30,858 nt of DNA. Source: DATLMR01 sp035634255. Its GTDB lineage: Bacteria; Acidobacteriota; Blastocatellia; UBA7656. Of this stretch, positions 20,359 to 25,633 are shown in pieces. The stretch lies in NCBI GenBank assembly GCA_035634255.1, contig DASQDI010000144.1, positions 1 to 30,858 of the forward strand, written 5' to 3'. How positions within the stretch are numbered: position 1 is the first letter of the stretch; each line of letters starts with the position of its first letter. The translations under genes were made by a program, and so were the position numbers. The notes beneath the pieces were generated by a model. It saw nothing but the letters and a program-made list of their open reading frames with translations, was not told the origin of the DNA and did no database searches.

Positions 20359-20748
20359 GACGGTGCCTCCTTAACTAACTTCCTCATCAAGCATGAGATT
20401 CGATTGTTGCAGATGACTCGTTCGGCAGAGCTTCAGAGTCCGGACCAAACTGGTTTTTCAGCGGCCTTTTGCGCATCGGCTTCATGAGTTCATAGGTTAC
20501 GCGGGGTAGTGCCGAACTAAAAGTTAAATCATCTTTTACTGAACCCTGGACCGGACTGCCGCGCATCATACTACTCTCAAAACATGCTGTCAATGAGCAC
20601 TGTTATGGGTATCACATCGAGTCATGAGGTGTGATCGGCCCGACGGGCCGCGCGGCCTCAGCGCCCATCGCGGCGCATTTCCGACTTGTGCCGCAACCTC
20701 CGATAATGTATTTCATATGGTTCACTAAATTGCGAGAGGTGTGACCCG
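20359..20748. other. Divergent intergenic region between DUF4331 and EfpL genes
   Basis: A 390-base region that must hold both divergent promoters. For the plus gene, TTCCGA and GATAAT 17 bases apart (about 20677-20705) are a modest sigma-70 candidate. ATCACA (20611-20616) and TGTGAT (20630-20635) form a spaced inverted repeat that could be an operator. A 68-codon minus-strand frame at 20387-20593 was not accepted. Confidence 0.4.
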
Positions 20749-21321
20749 ATGGGATTGATAAACGCGAATGAATTAAAGCGCAGAATGCTGATAACGGTGG
20801 AGGGGCAGCCTTACACGGTCGTCGAAGTATTCTTCGCCTCACCTACGGCGCGCGGCGCCGCGACGATGGTGCGGACCAAGCTGCGGCACCTGCTAACGAA
20901 CGCGGTGCTTGAAAAGAGCTTCAGATCGAGCGAGAAATTTTCCGAGCCGGACGTGGAACTGACCCCCGCTTCCTTTCTTTACATGGACACGGGCGGGTTT
21001 CACTTTATGGACGAATCCACCTACGAGCAGTTCGCTTTCCCCGAAGACGACATCGGGGAGATGCGCGGCTACCTCAAGGACGGGGTGTCGGTTCAGGTGT
21101 TGAAGTACAACGGGGCGGCGGTCTCGATACAATTGCCTCAATACGTTGAGCTGGCCGTGGTATCAACCGAGCCCGGCCTGCGCGGAGACACGGCCGCCGG
21201 CGGCGCGACGAAGCAGGCCCGTCTGGAGACCGGCCTGAGCGTGCGCGTTCCCCTCTTCATCAAAGAGGGTGAGATGGTGCGCGTCAACACAGAGACCGGA
21301 GAAGTCGCGGGGAGAGCGTGA
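20749..21321 (+). CDS. efpL: EF-P paralogue of the EfpL/YeiP type
   Basis: A 190-residue, three-domain elongation factor P family protein that binds stalled ribosomes and relieves polyproline arrest. The domain I loop reads SPTARGAAT (31-39) with Arg35 at the tip. Canonical EF-P has a shorter loop with a modified Lys (PGKG) or the NKSGRN-type Arg. SPTARGAAT is, from memory, the loop of E. coli YeiP (EfpL), which works without the usual modification. Domain II-III hallmarks are DESTYEQFAF, VELAVVSTEPGLRGDTA and GEMVRVNTETGEV. GAGGTG lies about 8 bases before the ATG. The length is normal. It appears monocistronic. Whether the genome also has a canonical efp cannot be seen here. Confidence 0.85.
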   Translation: MGLINANELKRRMLITVEGQPYTVVEVFFASPTARGAATMVRTKLRHLLTNAVLEKSFRSSEKFSEPDVELTPASFLYMDTGGFHFMDESTYEQFAFPEDDIGEMRGYLKDGVSVQVLKYNGAAVSIQLPQYVELAVVSTEPGLRGDTAAGGATKQARLETGLSVRVPLFIKEGEMVRVNTETGEVAGRA

Positions 21322-21470
21322 GTCGGGGGCCAGTGGCCGCGGGCCAGAGAGGAAATGGCAGCCCCGGCCCCCCTTAATGATTTTAAACCCTCTTCATAAA
21401 ACGCCTTTCGATCAAATCAAAATCACCCGTAGCAACCCTGACCCCAAACCCCCGACTCCCGACCACTGGC
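21321..21470. repeat. Intergenic inverted repeat, second member of a dispersed family
   Basis: Left arms AGTCGGGGG (21321-21329) and GCCAGTGG (21329-21336) are both mirrored on the right by CCCCCGACT (21449-21457) and CCACTGGC (21463-21470). The right end overlaps the start of a sigma-54-type promoter. Arm sequences resemble those at 14611-14690. It begins at the last base of the efpL stop codon. Confidence 0.55.
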
Positions 21471-21482
21471 ATACTTCTTGCC
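21467..21482 (+). promoter_or_regulatory. Sigma-54-type promoter before the duplicated-module secreted protein
   Basis: TGGCATACTTCTTGCC has TGGCA and TTGC with exact GG-N10-GC spacing and a C before TGG. The predicted start is near 21492, about 80 bases before the ATG. No competing good -10/-35 pair was noticed. Confidence 0.72.
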
Positions 21483-21574
21483 TTTATTAATATTCACTCG
21501 AATTGTGCAGCGTATTCTTACAATGATACGCCGTCATAACTTACTAATAGATCAGATCGAACAGGGAGGGGTGT

Positions 21575-22396
21575 ATGAAAAAAATGAGCAAATTAATAGC
21601 TTTTGCCGCCATATTCATGTTGGTGGGGGTTATGGGAAGCGCTCAGGCGCAGAGGCTCGACCGCCTCAGCGAGCGCGACATGAAAAACCTGCTGGAGCGC
21701 ATAGAAAACAGCGCGGACAGGTTCCGGGGTTCGCTTGAGAACGGGCTCGACAGGAGCCGGTTGGATGATTCGAGGACCGAGGACAATATCAACCAGTACA
21801 TAAAAGATTTCGAGCAGGCTACCGACCGTCTGAAGAGCCGTTTCGACGATGACAGTTCAGCGGCGGGGCTCGTGGAAGAGGTGCTCAGGCGAGCCGCGAA
21901 CATCGATAACTTCATGACTCGCTACCAGGTCTCCGGGCGTGCGGAAAACGACTGGCGACAGTTGCGCGGCCACCTCGACACGCTAGCTAGCGCCTACAAC
22001 GTCTCGTGGACCTGGGCGGGTCTAACCAACACTCCCCACCGCGTGGACGACAAGAGCGTGAAGAGGGTTCTCGAAAGGTTAGAGAGGGACGCGGAGCGGT
22101 TCCGTAAGAGCCTCGACGAGTCGCTCGACAGAAGCCGGCTCGATGATTCGCGCGCCGAAGATGAAATCAACGAGTACATGAAGGAGTTCGAGAAGGCTAC
22201 GGATCGTCTGGAGGACCGGTTCAACTCAAGGCAGACGGCCTCCTCGGAAGCCGAAGAAGTGCTCAGGCGCGCGGCCTTGATAGACACTTTCGTCAGGAAT
22301 CACAGGATGACCGACAGGGCCGTCCGTGACTGGATGAGCCTGCGCAGGAACCTCGACGACCTGGCGATGGCTTACACCGTCACGTGGAGCTGGTAG
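21575..22396 (+). CDS. Secreted protein of two tandem copies of a novel helical module
   Basis: A 273-residue exported protein. The signal peptide is at 1-26 (cleavage after SAQAQ or nearby). Two 118-residue modules follow (about 30-147 and 156-273). Each contains LERIE.SADRFR.SLE..LDRSRLDDSR.ED.IN.Y, then FE.ATDRL..RF, a second helix EEVLRRAA.ID.F and a terminal Y-x-V-[ST]-W-[TS]-W motif (YNVSWTW, YTVTWSW). The modules are charged, helical and coiled-coil-like with an aromatic C-terminal cap. I recognise no named domain. GGGAGGGG precedes the ATG, and a sigma-54-type promoter lies upstream. The location is probably periplasm or cell surface. A structural or stress role is possible but unproven. 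Confidence 0.85.
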   Translation: MKKMSKLIAFAAIFMLVGVMGSAQAQRLDRLSERDMKNLLERIENSADRFRGSLENGLDRSRLDDSRTEDNINQYIKDFEQATDRLKSRFDDDSSAAGLVEEVLRRAANIDNFMTRYQVSGRAENDWRQLRGHLDTLASAYNVSWTWAGLTNTPHRVDDKSVKRVLERLERDAERFRKSLDESLDRSRLDDSRAEDEINEYMKEFEKATDRLEDRFNSRQTASSEAEEVLRRAALIDTFVRNHRMTDRAVRDWMSLRRNLDDLAMAYTVTWSW

Positions 22397-22509
22397 AGTC
22401 CCCACATATCTCTGACGCGGGATGGCGGGCGAGGCGGCACAGGCCACACGCCCGCCACACTCGCGAGCCTCGTTCGTGACTGATATTTCGGGCAAAACAG
22501 GGAGGCTTC

Positions 22510-22956
22510 ATGGATTGGAGAGAGAACCTGATCGAGGATGGCCGGCAGATACTCAGGCTCGCCGCCGACTCCCGTCGCATCGCCGTGCTCGGCATCAAGA
22601 CGGAGAAGCAGGCGGACCAGCCGGCCTTTTACGTCGCGGAGTACCTGGCCGAATCGGGGCTGGAAGTGGTACCCGTGCCGGTCTACTACCGCGACGTGCC
22701 TGAAATATTGGGCCAGAAGGTTTATCACAACGTCGCGGATATTCCCGGCGAAGTGGACCTCGTGAATGTGTTTCGCCGCCCGCAGGATATCGACGCGCAC
22801 GTCGATGACATAATCGCGAAGAAGCCGCGGGCGGTCTGGTTTCAACTCGGCATCCGTAACGCCGCGGCCGCCGAAAGACTGGCGCGCGCCGGGATCAAGG
22901 TCGTGCAAGACCGATGCCTGATGGTCGAGCACCGGCGGGCCCTCCGCTCTCTCTAA
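22510..22956 (+). CDS. CoA-binding domain protein (YccU-like)
   Basis: A 148-residue single-domain Rossmann protein. RRIAVLGIKTEKQADQPAFYV (22-42) is the nucleotide-binding start, followed by VVPVPVYYRDVPEILG, VDLVNVFRRPQDI and VWFQLGIRNAAAAERLARAG. CoA_binding_2/YccU proteins bind CoA in crystal structures, but their physiological role is unclear. AGGGAGG lies just before the ATG. It follows the duplicated-module gene after 113 bases; no sigma-54-type site was found before it. Length and motif order are typical. Confidence 0.88.
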   Translation: MDWRENLIEDGRQILRLAADSRRIAVLGIKTEKQADQPAFYVAEYLAESGLEVVPVPVYYRDVPEILGQKVYHNVADIPGEVDLVNVFRRPQDIDAHVDDIIAKKPRAVWFQLGIRNAAAAERLARAGIKVVQDRCLMVEHRRALRSL

Positions 22957-23092
22957 TCCGGCCCCGGCTCACGGGACATTTATGGATTTTGTGTGGCGCG
23001 TTTGCGTCTGCCCGAAACGTATTTACATCTCCCCCGAACCTTTATTTTAAGTTTTTAAAAGACTTAATGGGTCGCGAAGCCTTTAAGCCTGC

Positions 23093-23108
23093 TGGCATAC
23101 TGTTTGCA
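23093..23108 (+). promoter_or_regulatory. Sigma-54-type promoter before the zinc-ribbon gene
   Basis: TGGCATACTGTTTGCA has TGGCA, TTGCA, GG-N10-GC spacing and a C before TGG. The predicted start is near 23119, giving a leader of about 155 bases that contains a strong hairpin before the zinc-ribbon ATG. Confidence 0.72.
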
Positions 23109-23171
23109 ATTTCTAATTTTGAAAACTCAAGGGAATTACCGTTTTCTCCTATGTATAAGGGAGAGATTCGT

Positions 23172-23228
23172 GAGAGAACCAGCCGCCGTCGGTCGTGTGG
23201 GAAGACTTTGCGGCGAGCCGGTTCTCTC
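23172..23228 (+). promoter_or_regulatory. Hairpin in the 5' leader of the zinc-ribbon gene
   Basis: GAGAGAACC (23172-23180) pairs perfectly with GGTTCTCTC (23220-23228). CGCCG (23184-23188) can pair with CGGCG (23211-23215) further in. It lies between the sigma-54-type promoter and the ribosome-binding site, so it would be transcribed. It may control mRNA stability or translation. Confidence 0.5.
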
Positions 23229-23275
23229 GGATCGTTAAGTTCGAAATGGAGATGAACAGAACAGGAGGAGAGATA

Positions 23276-23479
23276 ATGCAGAAGGCCGTCGAAAACGTGG
23301 GAGAGGATAAAGGATGGCGGACCCTGATGCAGAGGGTAGTTCTGGATTGTCCTCGATGCAAGCAGACGTGGTTGATTCTAGGGGTGGGGCAAAGCCACCC
23401 ATACACGTGTAAGGCATGCGGTCATAGCTTCAAGGTAGAGGAAAAACATCGGGCCATGCATAAAAAAGCCGGCGGGTGA
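23276..23479 (+). CDS. Small zinc-ribbon protein
   Basis: A 67-residue protein with two CxxC pairs, Cys25/Cys28 (CPRC) and Cys45/Cys48 (CKAC), 16 residues apart. This is a classic zinc-ribbon arrangement resembling the end of TFIIS-like or FmdB-like ribbons. The rest is basic (KVEEKHRAMHKKAGG). The start at 23276 was chosen because AGGAGGAGAG lies 5 bases upstream; frames starting earlier pass through the leader hairpin. It could bind nucleic acid or protein; function unknown. It is expressed from a sigma-54-type promoter 170 bases upstream. Confidence 0.75.
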   Translation: MQKAVENVGEDKGWRTLMQRVVLDCPRCKQTWLILGVGQSHPYTCKACGHSFKVEEKHRAMHKKAGG

Positions 23480-23591
23480 TCAGGAAGTCGTGCCCCATCT
23501 TTGAAAACTTTAGCCGGCCGGAAAAAAGGTTTAGGATGAGGGCGGGGGTCGGCACACAAATGAATACGTGCAAGGGTGATTTTGGACATGA

Positions 23592-23649
23592 CCAGAATGA
23601 GAGATCCTGAGCACTCACACGAAGCACAGGGATCTGCTCATTATTCTGG
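23592..23649. repeat. Long interrupted hairpin downstream of the zinc-ribbon gene
   Basis: CCAGAATGAGAGATCC (23592-23607) pairs with GGATCTGCTCATTATTCTGG (23630-23649) through CCAGAAT, GAG and AGATCC blocks separated by small bulges. There is no T-run, so it is not a simple terminator. It may be an RNA processing site, a small RNA or a remnant repeat. Confidence 0.5.
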
Positions 23650-23729
23650 TCGCGATGATTCTTGCGTTGACTCAGGCTTCCTGAAAGCTCAAGCGCGCGA
23701 TAAGGGACAAAGATTGACAGGAGATGAGG

Positions 23730-23924
23730 ATGGTTATGTCGGGCGACAGAGACAGAGACCTCGATGACGTTGATAAGAATCTCTCCGATCTGGGAGACAA
23801 GAGCGGCGGCGATGCCAACAAATTGCCGAGCAGCCAGAGCAAAAATCAAAGGAGCGATCAGGACGAGATGGAGTGGCAAACGCGGCCTGACAAAGAGAAG
23901 GGCAAGCCGGACGATTACCGCTGA
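23730..23924 (+). CDS. Small hydrophilic Asp/Lys-rich protein, unknown function
   Basis: About 64 residues with no hydrophobic segment, likely disordered. It contains SGDRDRDLDDVDKNLSDLGD and ends RPDKEKGKPDDYR. AGGAG precedes the ATG at 23730 by 6 bases; in-frame ATGs at 23724 and 23736 are also possible. It lies 250 bases after the zinc-ribbon gene and converges on the receiver gene. The composition resembles small stress-associated hydrophilic proteins in soil bacteria; that comparison is an inference. No sigma-54-type site with good TGG and TTGC boxes was found directly before it. Confidence 0.6.
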   Translation: MVMSGDRDRDLDDVDKNLSDLGDKSGGDANKLPSSQSKNQRSDQDEMEWQTRPDKEKGKPDDYR

Positions 23925-23955
23925 AGATTAATATCAACGGGAGAGGATCGAAGGC

Positions 23956-24357
23956 TCACGAAGCGGGATGGTGAGAGCAGTTGCCGGGGCCAGGGGCGGC
24001 CAGCAGTTTTACAACGGTATCGGAAAGCTCATCATACTCGACTGGTTTAGTCATCACGCTATCGGCTCCGACCTCGATGGCCTGTGTCGAAACTGTGCGG
24101 CCGTATGCCGTGATCACGACGATGGGGACCTCTTTGAAATCTTCTTCTTTGCGAAGCACTTTTATCATATCTATACCGCTCATGTGCGGCATATTTATGT
24201 CGGTTATTATCAGGTCCGGATGTTCGGCTCTGGCCACGGAGAGCCCGTTCCTGCCATCGTCCGCGGTGACTACAGTGTAATCGTCCAACTCAAGCAGCCT
24301 GGCCAGGGCTTCTCTCGCGTCCTCACTATCTTCAACTAATAAAATCTTATTTTGCAC
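23956..24357 (-). CDS. Single-domain response regulator
   Basis: A 133-residue receiver domain. It begins QNKILLVEDSEDAREALARL with the acidic pocket Glu9-Asp10, has phospho-acceptor Asp in LIITDINMPHMSG, Thr in VVITAYGRT and Lys in MTKPVEY. There is no output domain; a short Pro/Gly/His tail follows. The start codon is GTG at 24357, with GAGGG about 10 bases upstream. No kinase is adjacent, so it is an orphan regulator acting in a relay or by protein contact. A sigma-54-type site (24409-24424) lies 52 bases before the start, placing it with the small-gene set around it. Confidence 0.9.
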   Translation of the reverse strand: MQNKILLVEDSEDAREALARLLELDDYTVVTADDGRNGLSVARAEHPDLIITDINMPHMSGIDMIKVLRKEEDFKEVPIVVITAYGRTVSTQAIEVGADSVMTKPVEYDELSDTVVKLLAAPGPGNCSHHPAS

Positions 24358-24408
24358 TTAAAATAACCCTCTTTATTCACCATAAGTGAAAGCTAAACAA
24401 CGTTATAT

Positions 24409-24424
24409 TGCACTTGACATGCCA
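24409..24424 (-). promoter_or_regulatory. Sigma-54-type promoter before the orphan receiver gene
   Basis: On the minus strand reads TGGCATGTCAAGTGCA. TGGCA and GG-N10-GC spacing are intact; the -12 element is GTGC instead of TTGC. The predicted start is near 24398, 40 bases before the GTG start codon. Confidence 0.6.
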
Positions 24425-24454
24425 CGTAATAGCGAGCCTTAGAGCCCTCTACGG

Positions 24455-24502
24455 GCCGCGAAGAGGCCGGGTGAGGTTCTGAATTCTCTCGCCCTCTTCG
24501 GC
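24455..24502. repeat. Inverted repeat between divergent sigma-54-type promoters
   Basis: GCCGCGAAGAGG (24455-24466) pairs with CCTCTTCGGC (24493-24502) with a 2-base bulge, and GTGAG/CTCTC adds partial pairing inside. It lies about 30 bases upstream of one sigma-54-type site and about 80 upstream of another. It could be an activator-binding site or a transcript hairpin; evidence is positional only. Confidence 0.4.
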
Positions 24503-24584
24503 TTATGTACGCTTATGCCTTCTTTAATATTAATTCCGTACACTAAAAATAGCCCATTTTATTAAGGAATTCTACATTTACTTG

Positions 24585-24600
24585 CGGTACCGGCATTGCT
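24585..24600 (+). promoter_or_regulatory. Weak sigma-54-type promoter before the 35-aa membrane peptide
   Basis: CGGTACCGGCATTGCT has GG-N10-GC spacing and TTGCT, but its -24 half (CGGTAC) is imperfect. The predicted transcription start is near 24611, only about two bases before the ATG at 24613, implying a nearly leaderless mRNA if both calls are right. Confidence 0.4.
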
Positions 24601-24612
24601 TTTCCGACCTCC

Positions 24613-24720
24613 ATGGAGTCTTTATATCTCGCCCTCATCGTCTCGGCCATTCTTACGATACTGGTCGACATCCTGTTCGATTGCGTCGCCTCGCTGCATC
24701 ACGGCGAGGATGAACTGTAG
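24613..24720 (+). CDS. Candidate 35-residue single-pass membrane peptide
   Basis: The frame ATG to TAG encodes MESLYLALIVSAILTILVDI followed by a polar tail ending HHGEDEL. Residues about 4-24 would make one membrane helix. There is no ribosome-binding site before the ATG, so it would need leaderless initiation. The sigma-54-type site ending at 24600 and the compact hydrophobic-then-acidic design support it, but short open frames arise by chance. It is not a recognised family; it resembles KdpF-sized membrane peptides only in size. Confidence 0.4.
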   Translation: MESLYLALIVSAILTILVDILFDCVASLHHGEDEL

Positions 24721-24747
24721 AGCCGGGTCAAAAATCGACCATTTAAA

Positions 24748-24763
24748 TGGCACCCGAATTGCG
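24748..24763 (+). promoter_or_regulatory. Sigma-54-type promoter before the 76-aa protein gene
   Basis: TGGCACCCGAATTGCG has perfect TGGCAC and TTGC with GG-N10-GC spacing. The predicted start is near 24773, followed by a 30-base leader carrying TTGGAGGT before the ATG at 24804. Confidence 0.75.
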
Positions 24764-24803
24764 ATTCTAAAGATCAGGAAATATTTTAGTTGGAGGTAAT
24801 CAA

Positions 24804-25034
24804 ATGCCGCAGGGTGATAAGAGCAAATACACGGACAAGCAAAAACGACAGGCCGAACACATCGAAGAGGGCTATGAGAAACAGGGCGTTCCCGAGGAAG
24901 AGGCCGAGAAGCGCGCCTGGGCCACGGTGAATAAAGTTCACGGCGGAGGCGAAAAGCCGGGCGGCGGCGGTTACGGAAAGGAAGAGAACCGCGAGCCCAT
25001 GAGCCGTGGAGGAGAGAAGGGCGGCCGACATTAA
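24804..25034 (+). CDS. Small conserved GDKSKYTDKQKRQAEHI protein
   Basis: A 76-residue hydrophilic protein. The N-terminal GDKSKYTDKQKRQAEHIEEG and the helix VPEEEAEKRAWATVNKVHGG are a conserved small-protein type widespread in soil bacteria, often labelled plasmid stabilization protein without proof. A Gly/Glu/Arg-rich disordered tail follows. TTGGAGGT gives an excellent ribosome site, and a near-perfect sigma-54-type promoter lies upstream. There is no membrane segment and no toxin partner next door, so a toxin-antitoxin role is not supported here. It may be a general stress protein (inference). Confidence 0.82.
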   Translation: MPQGDKSKYTDKQKRQAEHIEEGYEKQGVPEEEAEKRAWATVNKVHGGGEKPGGGGYGKEENREPMSRGGEKGGRH

Positions 25035-25074
25035 TCGGGATATTCCCGAAATGCCCCATGTTCTGCGGGCGGGC

Positions 25075-25109
25075 CGGGTCCCGGCTTTTCAAATCATAGC
25101 CGGGACCCG
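25075..25109 (+). terminator. Strong hairpin downstream of the 76-aa gene
   Basis: CGGGTCCCGGCT (25075-25086) and AGCCGGGACCCG (25098-25109) form a perfect 12-bp GC-rich stem with an 11-base loop, 41 bases after the stop. No T-run follows, so termination would be factor-assisted or the hairpin may only stabilise the mRNA 3' end. Confidence 0.5.
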
Positions 25110-25274
25110 CTCGCCGCTTAGCCGCGTTGGCACCGAGTCCTGTCTCTATAGGCCTTCGTGTTCTACACCTCGTCGCAGACTGGTGCAAAATGCCGATTCT
25201 CCGGGGTCGAATTTTATTTGAGATAACACTGCCATTTTCTGGGGTAATAATGTTGATCGAGCAGAGTCTCCGGC

Positions 25275-25283
25275 TGGTATGAT
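25275..25283 (+). promoter_or_regulatory. Extended -10 promoter candidate for the structured leader
   Basis: TGGTATGAT is a TG-extended -10. TTGATC lies 19 bases further upstream as a poor -35. Transcription would begin near 25290 and run through the hairpins ending at 25562. Confidence 0.35.
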
Positions 25284-25562
25284 CCGCGTTAGCCGTATCC
25301 TGGCGGAGTGAACCGGCCGCTTCGCCTCATCAATCAGGTTGCACACCAGTTGCTAAGGTAAGGGTCGGAGGTTGGCACATTGAAACCGGGATAAAGATCG
25401 AAGAGGTCTTTATCCCTTCCTTGTTTGGTACTCTCTGCTGTGAGGGCCCAGAGAAAGGGATGACACCTGCTTTGGGCTCTCCTTTTCTACCTCCTTGATG
25501 ACAGATTTCTCCTATCACTTGTCTTCAGGCCAAAGGGCTGACTAATCCCTTTGGCCTTTTTT
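25284..25562 (+). ncRNA. Structured leader or small RNA ending in an intrinsic terminator
   Basis: A gene-free stretch before the glycosyltransferase with several RNA-like features. GGGATAAAGATC (25388-25399) pairs with GGTCTTTATCCC (25405-25416) around GAAGA. TCTCTG and CAGAGA form a small stem near 25432-25453. A strong terminator closes it (25527-25562). AAAGGG at 25454-25459 could instead pair with CCCTTT of the terminator, and AAGGGAT can pair with ATCCCTT of the first stem, so mutually exclusive folds are possible. This would suit an attenuator or riboswitch-like leader, or an independent small RNA. It matches no riboswitch class I can recognise. Confidence 0.45.
25527..25562 (+). terminator. 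Intrinsic terminator upstream of the glycosyltransferase gene
   Basis: AGGCCAAAGGG (25527-25537) and CCCTTTGGCCT (25547-25557) form a perfect 11-bp stem with a 9-base loop followed by a run of T (25557-25562). It is the best intrinsic terminator in the window. It lies 71 bases before the next start codon, with no convincing open reading frame immediately before it. Confidence 0.85.
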
Positions 25563-25633
25563 ATTTGCCCGCGCGCCGTCTTGCGCGGAGGTCTCCGGAA
25601 GAACATAATGACAGCCCGAACGGTAAATCGAGT

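Noticed and set aside
20387..20593. Minus-strand frame of 68 codons upstream of the DUF4331 gene
   Set aside because: No ribosome site, no recognisable domain, unbalanced composition; lies in the divergent promoter region.
23674..23689. AGGCTTCCTGAAAGCT upstream of the hydrophilic peptide gene, with GG-N10-GC spacing
   Set aside because: Both conserved halves (TGGCA, TTGC) are poor; spacing alone is common by chance.
23576..23767. Plus-strand frame of 63 codons between the zinc-ribbon and hydrophilic peptide genes
   Set aside because: It runs through the 23592-23649 hairpin, overlaps the better-supported small gene in another frame and lacks a ribosome site.
25127..25142. TGGCACCGAGTCCTGT resembling a sigma-54 site
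   Set aside because: No GC at the required spacing; only the -24 half matches.
25373..25380. TGGCACAT, a perfect sigma-54 -24 half, in the structured leader
   Set aside because: The sequence 10 bases after GG is not GC (AACC instead), so the -12 element is missing.
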